NCBI RefSeq assembly: GCF_014280965.1
Contig: NZ_JACODZ010000013.1
Location: forward strand, 1 to 64,000
Origin: Echinicola salinicaeni
GTDB lineage: Bacteria; Bacteroidota; Bacteroidia; Cytophagales; Cyclobacteriaceae
DNA length: 64,000 nucleotides
Direction of reading: 5' to 3'
Shown here: one piece after another, positions 25,720 through 34,375 of the stretch
How positions within the stretch are numbered: position 1 is the first letter of the stretch
Layout of the letters: every line of letters starts with the position of its first letter
Notes under the pieces: model-generated
Told to the model about the DNA's origin: nothing
Seen by the model: only the letters and a program-made list of their open reading frames with translations
The model's database searches: none
Program-made: the position numbers and the translations under genes

Positions 25720-26089
25720 CTTCTTAGGCTTTGTTGCGTTTGGTTCATTTTTTTTGCCAATAAATATACTGTTTGCTACACTAGTCACTTTTAGGATCAA
25801 ACTTGTTTTAAGATAACTATTGGCCATTGAAGTCTTTGTAAATCTGTGATATATATAAATGTATACTTGTTTAATGTAAGCTATTTAAAACCAGTGGTAT
25901 ATAACTTTGGAGTTAAAGAAGTATTAAAGGAAACTCTGTGATTAGTGATTTCTGGAAAATGCTTCAGGTATTGTTCAATTACTTGTAAGACATGTGTCTA
26001 TATGTGGATTAAAACAATAGAAATCCTTCTCAGAATACAATGAAGAATGATATTACTCAAATGATTTTATTATTACTAGGTAGAAAAGC

Positions 26090-28378
26090 ATGAAAATAGG
26101 ATATATAAGTACTTACCCTCCAAGAGAGTGTGGAATCGGTACCTTCACCCAAAATCTTCAGCAAAATATAAAAAAAGCGTTTGAAGATGATGACATAAGA
26201 TATGAAGGTAATGTCATAGCACTCTGTGATAATGATGGTCAATATATCTACCCCAAAGAGGTGAGGATGAAATTGCAACAGGACCAGCAATCAGATTATC
26301 TTGAAGCAGCTGATTTTATAAATTTAAGTGGTTTGGATCTTTGTGTTCTTGAGCACGAGTTTGGAATATTTGGAGGAGAAAGCGGGGTGTATATTCTTCC
26401 TCTACTTCATAAGCTTGAAATGCCATTTATTGTTACGCTTCATACAGTTCTTGACACCCCTTCATATAATCAAAAGATTATCTTTAAAGAGATATGCAGA
26501 ATGGCCAAAGCGATCGTGGTGATGAGTAATAAGGCCGTTAAATTGCTCGAAGAAATATACCTTGTGCCCGAAGAAAAGATAAATTTAATAGAACATGGGG
26601 TCCCTGATATCCACTATGACGCTTCTGAAGTGAGAAAAACTTTTCGCTTTGATGGTAAAAAGGTATTGTTAACCTTTGGCTTTATCAGCCGCAATAAAGG
26701 CATCGAAACGGTAATCAAATCGCTTCCTGAGGTCATAAAAAAATATCCCAATACCATTTATTTAATATTGGGAAAAACCCATCCAAATGTAATCAAATAT
26801 GCTGGAGAAGAGTACCGAAATTATCTTCATCGTCTTGCGAAAAATTTGGATGTGCAAGACCATGTATTATTTATAAATGAGTTTATTGATGAAAGTGAAC
26901 TGATAAGATACCTCACTGCCTGCGATGTTTATATTACACCCTATCTGTCCAAAGCCCAAATAACCAGTGGGACCCTCAGTTATGCTTTTGGGGCCGGCTG
27001 TGCAGTAGCGTCTACACCCTATTGGCATGCCGAAGAACTTCTGGCAAATGGTAAGGGAAAAATTTTCGATTTTAAGAACCATGAAGAACTTTCCTTGCTC
27101 TTGAACAGCTTATTCGATAATCCTGACCAGCTAAAGGGGATCAAAGAAAAGGCACTTGAATACGGAAAGACCATAACCTGGCCTGAGATAGGGAGAAAGT
27201 ATAAGCATCTTATAAATTCTGTTCTAGAAGAAGTACCAATCAATACAGAAAAAAGAAAAATCATTTTGAATATTCAATTAATGCCTAAGTTTTCATTAGC
27301 GCATATAAAGCGACTGACCGATGATACCGGGATTATTCAACATGCAAAATACGGGATTCCCAATCTCAAGGAAGGGTATTGCTTGGATGATAATGCTAGG
27401 GCACTTTTTATGGTACTAATGGCATATAAGCAGAAACGTGATCCACTGGCATTGGAGTATATGCCTATTTACCTGAGTTATATTCATTATATGCAAAATC
27501 CAAATGGCACTTTTAAGAACTTTCTGGGATTTAACAGAACTTTCAAGGATGAGGTAGGCTCTGAAGATTCGTTTGGAAGAACTATTTGGGCATTAGGTTA
27601 CCTTTTAGGAAATGCCCCAAACGATGCATATTTCCAAACAGGTCGATTATTGTTTTTTGATGCGGTACCAAATTTTGAAAATCTAAGATCAATTAGAAGC
27701 ATCGCCAATACGATAATTGGGATAAGTTATTACTTGAAAACCAATATGCTTGATGAAAAAATGATTGAATTGCTAAGGGTACTGACAAATAAGCTGGTCT
27801 TACAGTATAAAAGACAATCCTCTTCAGATTGGCAATGGTTTGAGTCTCTTTTGGCCTATGATAATGGAATCCTTCCACTAGCCTTGATGCAGTCTGCTGA
27901 AATATTGGAAGATGATGAGGTGCTGGGAATCGCCATGGAAACCATGGATTTTCTGACCTCGCATACCATGAAAGGTGGTTTTTTATCAATTATTGGGAAT
28001 AAAGAGTGGTACGTCAAAAATGGTCATCGATCAGTTTATGCCCAACAACCCATAGATGCCTTGTCAATGGTGCTAATGTACTATCAAGCATTTCTACTTA
28101 CAAGGAAAAATGAATATCTACAAAAACTATTCACTTCATTTATGTGGTTTTTAGGAGAAAATGATCTTAGAATGAGTCTGTATGATTTTGAGACAAAAGG
28201 TTGCTGCGACGGTTTTGAAAGTTACGGAGTGAATAGAAACCAGGGAGCGGAGAGTTCTCTTGCCTATCTAGTATCCCATTTGATTGTGCTGCAAGCCCAT
28301 GAGGAATTTTATAAAAGCGAAGAGGCAGAGATATCCGAAAATAAAATTAATCGTTTAAATAAAGAAATACATCATTGA
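26090..28378 (+). CDS. Two-domain protein: GT4 glycosyltransferase fused to an (alpha/alpha) barrel-like domain
   Basis: A 762-residue protein. Residues 1-385 are a GT4 glycosyltransferase: MKIGYISTYPPRECGIGTFT at the N-terminus, LTFGFISRNKGIETVI at about 200-215, and a donor-site region ITPYLSKAQITSGTLSYAFGAG at about 285-305. Residues about 395-740 are a separate all-helical domain with LTDDTGIIQHAKYGIPNLKEG, YCLDDNARALF, SEDSFGRTIWALGYL, QQPIDALSMVL and GVNRNQGAESSLAYLVSHL. This resembles the (alpha/alpha) barrels of glycoside hydrolases and epimerases, but I do not know a named family. Acidic pairs in DDNAR and GRT contexts could be catalytic. No signal peptide. It overlaps the next GT4 gene by four bases and so is part of a tightly coupled pair. 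Confidence 0.75.
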   Translation: MKIGYISTYPPRECGIGTFTQNLQQNIKKAFEDDDIRYEGNVIALCDNDGQYIYPKEVRMKLQQDQQSDYLEAADFINLSGLDLCVLEHEFGIFGGESGVYILPLLHKLEMPFIVTLHTVLDTPSYNQKIIFKEICRMAKAIVVMSNKAVKLLEEIYLVPEEKINLIEHGVPDIHYDASEVRKTFRFDGKKVLLTFGFISRNKGIETVIKSLPEVIKKYPNTIYLILGKTHPNVIKYAGEEYRNYLHRLAKNLDVQDHVLFINEFIDESELIRYLTACDVYITPYLSKAQITSGTLSYAFGAGCAVASTPYWHAEELLANGKGKIFDFKNHEELSLLLNSLFDNPDQLKGIKEKALEYGKTITWPEIGRKYKHLINSVLEEVPINTEKRKIILNIQLMPKFSLAHIKRLTDDTGIIQHAKYGIPNLKEGYCLDDNARALFMVLMAYKQKRDPLALEYMPIYLSYIHYMQNPNGTFKNFLGFNRTFKDEVGSEDSFGRTIWALGYLLGNAPNDAYFQTGRLLFFDAVPNFENLRSIRSIANTIIGISYYLKTNMLDEKMIELLRVLTNKLVLQYKRQSSSDWQWFESLLAYDNGILPLALMQSAEILEDDEVLGIAMETMDFLTSHTMKGGFLSIIGNKEWYVKNGHRSVYAQQPIDALSMVLMYYQAFLLTRKNEYLQKLFTSFMWFLGENDLRMSLYDFETKGCCDGFESYGVNRNQGAESSLAYLVSHLIVLQAHEEFYKSEEAEISENKINRLNKEIHH

Positions 28379-29397
28379 AAATAGCCATTCTCTCTTCTAT
28401 TGCCTGGAGCACACCTCCTAAAAAATATGGGCCATGGGAACAAGTGGCTTCCAATATCTGTGAAGGACTTTTGGAGAAAGGTATGGATGTTACCCTTTTT
28501 GCAACTGCCGACTCCATTACTAAAGGGAGATTAGAATCAGCATGTGTGGTTCCTTATGAAGAAGATAGGGCTGTGGATCCCAAAGTAGCAGAGTGTTTGC
28601 ATATAAGTAATCTAATGGAGCATGCCCATCAGTTTGATATCATTCATAATCATTTTGATTTTCTCCCACTTACATACTCTGCATTGATAAAAACACCCAT
28701 GATTACAACCATACATGGTTTTTCATCCCCTAAAATCATTCCTGTTTATAAGAAATATAACGCAAAGACTGCTTATGTATCCATTTCCGATGCTGATAGG
28801 TCAAAAGAGCTGGATTATATTGCCACTGTTTATCACGGGATTGATCCCTTGATTTATAAATTTCGAGCAGTTAAAGAGGATTATCTCTTGTTTTTTGGTA
28901 GGATTCATCCAGAGAAAGGTGCTCATGTGGCGATTGAAATAGCCAAAAGGTCAAACCATCGTTTGATTATTGCAGGTTTGATTCAAGATCAAGTCTATTT
29001 TAAAGAAAAGGTCAAGCCTTTTATCGACGATGATTTGGTATGTTACCTGGGAAATCTTGAGCCAGATAGAGGAAAAAAACTACTTGGTGGGAGTAAGGCT
29101 TTACTTCATCCTATCAATTTTGAGGAACCATTCGGATTAAGTGTGATAGAGGCAATGATGTGTGGGACGCCAGTCATTGCTTTTGATAGAGGGAGCATGC
29201 GAGAGCTTATTAAGGATGGCAAAACCGGTTATTTAGTGCAAAATGTGGAGGATGCCGTAGAAAAGGTTGGGCTCATAGACAATATATCCCCGGAGTATTG
29301 CCGAGCACATGCGATAGAAAAATTCAGTATAAATGAAATGGTCGAAAATTATATTTTGGCCTATAGGAAAGTACTTCAAGGTACAAATAAAGCCTAA
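28375..29397 (+). CDS. GT4-family glycosyltransferase
   Basis: A 340-residue GT4 glycosyltransferase starting at TTG 28375, overlapping the preceding TGA as TTGA. The N-terminal domain has YGPWEQVASNICEGLLEKG, the linker region LFFGRIHPEKGAHVAIEIA, and the donor domain ends with the E-x7-E element EPFGLSVIEAMMCGTPVIA. Cytoplasmic. Its last four bases overlap the end of the convergent GH130 gene, so the transcripts meet tail to tail. It probably acts on the same glycan as the fused GT4 protein upstream. Confidence 0.85.
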   Translation: MKIAILSSIAWSTPPKKYGPWEQVASNICEGLLEKGMDVTLFATADSITKGRLESACVVPYEEDRAVDPKVAECLHISNLMEHAHQFDIIHNHFDFLPLTYSALIKTPMITTIHGFSSPKIIPVYKKYNAKTAYVSISDADRSKELDYIATVYHGIDPLIYKFRAVKEDYLLFFGRIHPEKGAHVAIEIAKRSNHRLIIAGLIQDQVYFKEKVKPFIDDDLVCYLGNLEPDRGKKLLGGSKALLHPINFEEPFGLSVIEAMMCGTPVIAFDRGSMRELIKDGKTGYLVQNVEDAVEKVGLIDNISPEYCRAHAIEKFSINEMVENYILAYRKVLQGTNKA

Positions 29398-30857
29398 TTG
29401 TTTTTAAGCGCTTCTAAGAGCTCATCCATCGATATGACAGCATAAGTTGAGGAATAATCGGAAACGGCGTAGGGCAAAATTAAATTGTTATTGTGAATAA
29501 TGGAACCGCAAGAATAGACTACGTTCGGAACATAGCCATCTCTTTCCTTTTCCAGCGGTGTAAGCAGAGGCTCCTTTAGTCTTCCAATTTCTTTAGTAGG
29601 ATCTTCCAGATCAAGAAGGGATGCCCCTATACTATACCGCCTCATCGGTCCAACGCCATGCGTTATTATTAACCAACCTTCATTTGTCCAGATTGGTGAT
29701 CCACAATTCCCTATTTGGGTATATTCCCAAGGGGATTTAGGTTCCTGAATCTTGATAGGGTCATTCCATAGGGTGCTTTTGTCAGAAAACATAATGTAGT
29801 TGTTTACACCATCAATCCTTGCAAGCATCGCATATTGGCCTTTAATTTTTTTAGGGAACAAGGCCAGGTTTTTGTTTTGTGCACCTTCCCCATGAAGGGG
29901 CATTACCCTGAAAGTATAAAAATCTTCTGTTGAGAGTAGTTTTGGTAAGGTGGTATGGCCATTATACGCTGAATAAGTAGCATACACCTTCTTTGTTCCA
30001 TCGCTCTCTATAAAATTTACAAATCGAGCATCTTCAATCCCTTTGTTTTCTGAATTTGATATGGGAAAAAGTACCCTTTCTGTTAGGTCTGAGTCCAAGT
30101 GGAATTGTACATCATAAAATGAGTCTACCAGCCAGGTTATCTCGTTCAAAGCCATTCTTCTTTCAAGGCTGATGGATTTGTCATCCAAAATTTTTGCAAC
30201 AGCGGTGGTTAATGCATAATATTCAAAATTCGCAGGAAGGTCTTCCATGATAGATTTAGAATATTTCTTAGGAATATTCATTTCATTAAGCTTTTTGATA
30301 AATCGCTTTTTATCATACAACCTTTTATGCGTTACTTCAGCCAAGTCGATTTGATCCCCTGATTTCATAACATGCAGGTCATTGTTTTTGTCGATGATTC
30401 CTCTTCGGAAGACAATGGAAGAAATATGTCCTTCTCCTGTAGCCCTAAAAGATAGTATCACTCTAACTTCGCCCTCCTCAAGGTAGGATTGATCGAAATC
30501 CTTGATGATAGATGGGTTGAATATTGCGGCTGATTCAATAGAATATTCCATCGTACAATAAGAACCAATCAACATTTTTTGGGAATCAGTAAGGGTCTCA
30601 TAATGGCCATTCATCTTACCGATCAACTCCAGAATTTTTTCAAAATGCTTGAAGAATATCTTTGAAATATTTCGGTGGCGACTTGCAAATTCCCGCAGTG
30701 TCTGTTCCAAAGTTAATTGGACCTGCTCTTCGTCCATTAAAAGCACCTTATCGATCATTTTTTCAGTCCGTTCTTGTCCATTCCAGAAAAATCTAGCTAC
30801 GACTCTACTAGAATCTGGCGAAAATTTGAACTCTTTTCTTTTTGCTGTAACTTTCAT
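29394..30857 (-). CDS. GH130 beta-mannoside phosphorylase/mannosidase-like protein
   Basis: A 487-residue protein with a helical N-terminal region (about 1-200) and a five-bladed propeller in the rest. GIEDARFV (residues 273-280) is the GH130 E-D-x-R motif with Asp276 as the expected general acid. GNCGSPIWTNEGWLIITHGVG (from about 386) and DGYVPNVVYSCGS further on are GH130 phosphate or sugar-binding stretches. GH130 enzymes mostly phosphorolyse beta-mannosides; a subset are beta-1,2-mannosidases. No signal peptide, so it acts on a cytoplasmic mannoside. It is convergent with the GT4 genes, a neighbourhood consistent with turnover of what they make. Confidence 0.8.
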   Translation of the reverse strand: MKVTAKRKEFKFSPDSSRVVARFFWNGQERTEKMIDKVLLMDEEQVQLTLEQTLREFASRHRNISKIFFKHFEKILELIGKMNGHYETLTDSQKMLIGSYCTMEYSIESAAIFNPSIIKDFDQSYLEEGEVRVILSFRATGEGHISSIVFRRGIIDKNNDLHVMKSGDQIDLAEVTHKRLYDKKRFIKKLNEMNIPKKYSKSIMEDLPANFEYYALTTAVAKILDDKSISLERRMALNEITWLVDSFYDVQFHLDSDLTERVLFPISNSENKGIEDARFVNFIESDGTKKVYATYSAYNGHTTLPKLLSTEDFYTFRVMPLHGEGAQNKNLALFPKKIKGQYAMLARIDGVNNYIMFSDKSTLWNDPIKIQEPKSPWEYTQIGNCGSPIWTNEGWLIITHGVGPMRRYSIGASLLDLEDPTKEIGRLKEPLLTPLEKERDGYVPNVVYSCGSIIHNNNLILPYAVSDYSSTYAVISMDELLEALKNN

Positions 30858-31052
30858 TATTTCAGCGGGTTATGATGGGTATCTTCTACTAAATATAGCC
30901 TTTATATTTATCATAAAGCATTTCTGCTGTGTATATTTAATATAATAAGGGTAAAAAACTTTTTCCTTTACTTTTGGTCAGCAAGGATTCTTTCAAATTG
31001 GCTTATTAAGCTATAAATTATTGTGTTTAAGTTTTTATAGTAGGTATTTGAC

Positions 31053-31202
31053 ATGTCAAAAGTGTCCCCAAAAAAAAAGATTAAGCGTATTCTGAGGGAA
31101 AAAGGTATGATGATGAAATCTGGACCTTATTATTTGGAAACTGGGCAATATTATGGTTTGTTTTTATTCTCATCTTTCAAGCGAGTAAAAGTTGATTTTT
31201 GA
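31053..31202 (+). CDS. Possible 49-residue basic protein
   Basis: An ATG-to-TGA frame of 49 codons: a basic N-terminus (SPKKKIKRILREKG), then SGPYYLETGQYYGLFLFSSFKR. The composition is plausible and it is the first of several very small frames on this strand. I know no family, and it could be spurious. Confidence 0.3.
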   Translation: MSKVSPKKKIKRILREKGMMMKSGPYYLETGQYYGLFLFSSFKRVKVDF

Positions 31203-31374
31203 TTTTTTGTCACAATTTCATTCGAAAGGAGGGGGACAATAAAAAACCAAAAGGTGAGAAATATACAAGAAAAGATATTTCAACTGTAACACTATACAGG
31301 TGGATTTTGATCATCTTTATCTTTGGAGGCAAGAAGAAGTTATTTCTTTTGAGCTTCTTGTGGAAGGATGAATT

Positions 31375-31518
31375 ATGAAAGGATTTGTTGATAATTTGAT
31401 TGGTGTAGGACTTGTTGTTGGGGCACTTACTGAATATAATGGCAAAGAAGGCTATAAGATTTATGTGATTTTAGCATGTTTAGTTCTTACATGTCTTTGG
31501 GTTCTTAAACGGATATAA
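31375..31518 (+). CDS. Small membrane protein
   Basis: A 47-residue frame from ATG to TAA with a hydrophobic N-terminal part (DNLIGVGLVVGALTEY) and a strong transmembrane segment (IYVILACLVLTCLWVL) before a basic end. It lies ten bases upstream of the cupin gene, so it is likely co-transcribed with it. Function unknown. Confidence 0.45.
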   Translation: MKGFVDNLIGVGLVVGALTEYNGKEGYKIYVILACLVLTCLWVLKRI

Positions 31519-31528
31519 ATAAAAACTC

Positions 31529-31885
31529 ATGGGGCATTTTGATATGCGAAAATCAGAAATATTAATCATCGTGGAATTGATCGATTATCTTCCAAATTCA
31601 ATTATTAGTAAAAGCATTATAAAAAAAGCAACAGGAAACATCACTGTTCTTTCATTTGATTCGGGAGAGATACTGTCAGAAAAAAAATCCCCTTATGATA
31701 ACTTCATTCAGGTTGTTGAGGGAAAAGCGGAAGTCATCATTGATGGTAGCCATAAAATTATAAACTCAGGACAGTCTATTATTATTCCTGCTCATTTATC
31801 CAGTAGTATTAAAGCAAATATGAGGTTCAAAATGATCTCTACTATTATCAAAAGTGGATATGAAGAAGTAGAGTTAGGTCAGTAA
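31529..31885 (+). CDS. Small cupin-domain protein
   Basis: A 118-residue single cupin barrel. The core runs NITVLSFDSGEILSEKKSPYDNFIQVVEGKAEVIIDG (cupin motif 1 region, residues about 36-74) and INSGQSIIIPAHLSSSIKA (motif 2 region, about 78-96). The usual metal ligands are largely absent: there is no HxH, and the motif-2 histidine in PAH is the best candidate. It may therefore bind a small molecule without metal. Cytoplasmic. It stands in a run of very short genes. Confidence 0.7.
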   Translation: MGHFDMRKSEILIIVELIDYLPNSIISKSIIKKATGNITVLSFDSGEILSEKKSPYDNFIQVVEGKAEVIIDGSHKIINSGQSIIIPAHLSSSIKANMRFKMISTIIKSGYEEVELGQ

Positions 31886-31897
31886 ATTAATATTAAA

Positions 31898-32119
31898 ATG
31901 GAGTCCGAGGAGAAAATAAACAGAGCTATTATAAAGTTGATTTTAAATATTGACAGAAACTATCCGGAGCTTCTAAAGTACTTGGACGAAATGACTGTTG
32001 ATATAGCTCCTGGTTCAGCGTCATGGGTATCACAAAAAAATCTCAAGGCGTATTACAAGTCTTTGAAAAATCTATTAAAAGGATATTTGTCCAATAAAAG
32101 AAGATTGGGCAAAATATAA
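31898..32119 (+). CDS. Small helical protein, unknown function
   Basis: A 73-residue protein 12 bases after the cupin gene. Helices IIKLILNIDRNYPELLKYLDEM and LKAYYKSLKNLLKGYLSNKRR flank a central loop TVDIAPGSASWVS. It is charged and probably cytoplasmic. I do not recognise a family with certainty. Spacing suggests one operon with the cupin and the following gene. Confidence 0.55.
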   Translation: MESEEKINRAIIKLILNIDRNYPELLKYLDEMTVDIAPGSASWVSQKNLKAYYKSLKNLLKGYLSNKRRLGKI

Positions 32120-32150
32120 TTTTATTAAAAGTTAAATCGATTGAAAGTAT

Positions 32151-32336
32151 ATGAAAATAGTAAGGAGTTGGAGAGAGCAGAAGATTTTGCTTAAAAGAAG
32201 GTTTCCTTTTCTTAGCGATGATGATTTTATTATTGATAGTGAAGACAGGAATAGCATGCTTGATCGCTTATCCAAAAAGCTAAAGAAAACCCGGGCTGAA
32301 TTGGAGTTGTTATTTGCAGAACTTCAGCGATATTGA
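32151..32336 (+). CDS. CsbD-like small stress protein
   Basis: A 61-residue protein: SWREQKILLKRRFPFLSDDD, then DRLSKKLKKTRAELELLF. The plan 'W...K..LK..FP.L.D.D......R..ML.RL..KL.KT..EL' matches the CsbD-like stress proteins of Bacteroidota. CsbD proteins accumulate in general stress; their molecular job is unknown. It is the last of the run of tiny genes and 274 bases before the antiporter. Confidence 0.55.
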   Translation: MKIVRSWREQKILLKRRFPFLSDDDFIIDSEDRNSMLDRLSKKLKKTRAELELLFAELQRY

Positions 32337-32610
32337 CTCCTTATATGTTCTATAGGATGAATAAAATTGTAAGTTTTATAAGGAGAAGCTATAATAAGGA
32401 TTCTTTGTAAATAGAACACATTGGAAGTCACACGTATAATAATCCCAAGTTAATCGTTTTACGCATCTCTGATTTAGTGAAAGCTGTTGTTTATAGATAG
32501 GGGAGGACTATTTTTAGGTGAAACAAAAAACGGCAATCAACTAAATTAGGATGGATTTTCAAATTTGGCGGATTTATGTTTTAAAGAATAAATAAACAAT
32601 AGGATCCGGT

Positions 32611-33822
32611 ATGGAAAAAATCAATTTTAATAGTGTTCTGACTGTAGCACAAGTAGATCCCATACTTTCTATATTGGTTTTGCTCTCCATTGGGATTATT
32701 GTTGTCAGTTTTATTTTTAAAATTTTGGGGCAACCTTATTTAACAGCCTATATTTTAGTAGGAGTGGTATTTGGTCCCTATGGGATGCAACTTGTAAATG
32801 ATGAATCACTCATTTCCAATTTGGGTTCTTTTGGGCTAGTCTTATTACTTTTCTTCATTGGAATGGAAATTTCTCTTCCAAAAATAATTGCCAATTGGCG
32901 CATACCTGTAATAGGTACTTTTTTTCAAGTGATTTTTAGTTTGGCCACTATCTGGGGGGTTGGAGCTATTTTCCAGTGGCAGCTAACTCAAATTATAGTT
33001 CTTGGCCTGGTTATTAGTTTAAGCAGTTCCGCCATAGTTATCAGTTATTTACAAGATAAGGGTTTGATTACATCACATTTAGGTCAAAACATTATAGGGA
33101 TCTTATTGGTGCAGGATATTTTGGTAGTGCCAATGTTAATCTTACTTAACTACCTATCTGGATCAACTCCTGTTGCTATTGATATTATCAAACAAATTGT
33201 GGGGGGATTGCTAATCCTTGGAATATCTATATGGGTATTGAAAAAGAAGGAGGTGAGTTTGCCATTTGGAGATTTGATTAGAAAAGATCATGAAATACAA
33301 GTTTTTATTGCTTTCGCATTTTGTTTTGGTTTTTCTATTCTAACTGCTTTTTTTGGGATTTCTTCAGCATTAGGGGCTTTTGTGGCGGGTATTATCGTTT
33401 CGAAGGCCAAAGAAACAACATGGGTTCATACTAGCCTTCATGCGTTTAGAATCGTTTTTGTGGCATTGTTTTTTGTGTCAATAGGAATGCTGATAGACTT
33501 GGATTTCTTAATTTCCAACTCCGGATTAATCATCATTATGGTCTTATTGGCTTTTATGACAAATAATTTTATTAATGCCATAATTGTTCGTTTTTTGGGT
33601 GAATCTTGGAAAAACAGTTTGTTTACAGGGGCTATCTTGGCCCAGATTGGGGAGTTTAGCTTTATCTTAGGAGCAACAGGTTTTTACACCGGCCTTATTT
33701 CAGAACACACCTATCAATTAGTGATTTCAACTATTTCAGTCTCGCTTATTACAAGTCCTGTTTGGATTTTTTTGATAAGGAAAATCATTGATCTATGGTA
33801 TGGTAAAAGCAAAAGTTATTAA
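32611..33822 (+). CDS. CPA2-family cation:proton antiporter
   Basis: A 403-residue membrane protein with about 12 hydrophobic segments and no C-terminal TrkA-N domain, so it is a short member of the KefB/NapA-like monovalent cation:proton antiporter-2 family. Characteristic stretches are GQPYLTAYILVGVVFGP (residues about 42-60), LSSSAIVISYL near 137 and FGISSALGAFVAGIIVSKAKE near 247-267. It exchanges Na+ or K+ for H+ across the inner membrane, for pH and salt homeostasis. The context of small stress proteins and desaturases fits an osmotic or cold response. The ion is not decidable. Confidence 0.85.
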   Translation: MEKINFNSVLTVAQVDPILSILVLLSIGIIVVSFIFKILGQPYLTAYILVGVVFGPYGMQLVNDESLISNLGSFGLVLLLFFIGMEISLPKIIANWRIPVIGTFFQVIFSLATIWGVGAIFQWQLTQIIVLGLVISLSSSAIVISYLQDKGLITSHLGQNIIGILLVQDILVVPMLILLNYLSGSTPVAIDIIKQIVGGLLILGISIWVLKKKEVSLPFGDLIRKDHEIQVFIAFAFCFGFSILTAFFGISSALGAFVAGIIVSKAKETTWVHTSLHAFRIVFVALFFVSIGMLIDLDFLISNSGLIIIMVLLAFMTNNFINAIIVRFLGESWKNSLFTGAILAQIGEFSFILGATGFYTGLISEHTYQLVISTISVSLITSPVWIFLIRKIIDLWYGKSKSY

Positions 33823-34375
33823 GCGAATAGACTGTAATTCTTAAAATAAAACTGGACTGTTGTGGATAAAAAGTAAGATAGCATTTCGGTAAATTTAAAG
33901 CTATTTTTTGGTTTAATGTTTTCCTTACCATCAGCCAGTAATTGGATCATTTCGAGGAATTCCCAAACATCCATATAAACCAAATTGATAATAAAGAAAA
34001 TGAATTGATCTTGAAACTCATGTATATTGAATGCGAAAAGAGGTATCTAATTCAAAAATCTTATAAATAATTCCAAGCTTAAATTAACCTGGTAATATCG
34101 TTCACTTTTTAAAAGATTCGGATTTTCCAATCAACTAAAATTGATATCCAACCTCTTGCAAAGAATACATAAGGGTAATCAATATTATTAAAAATAATAT
34201 TTAAATAATACTATAAGTGTGATATATACAATCTCTATTGATCATTGTGTAAGGTATTATAATAATAAAAGCTTCAACTTAGTAACAAGCACTAATTTTG
34301 CAAATGAAGTATTTCTACTAAATGCAGAATGGTATAAGATGTCAATTGAGGTGAAAGCTTCATAAATTATGTATA
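33823..34375. other. Intergenic, very AT-rich
   Basis: A 553-base gap between the antiporter and the second desaturase. I see no gene and no strong stem-loop. The right half presumably carries the desaturase promoter. Confidence 0.4.

Larger units (their letters stand above)
25286..26089. other. Gap inside the sugar cassette with decayed sequence
   Basis: An 804-base break between the GH100-like gene and the 762-residue fusion gene. It contains an uninteresting hydrophobic forward frame (25295-25540), a reverse-strand coding remnant (25541-25672) and an imperfect inverted repeat (25661-25719). The last 200 bases are AT-rich and should contain the promoter of the second half of the cassette. 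Confidence 0.45.
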
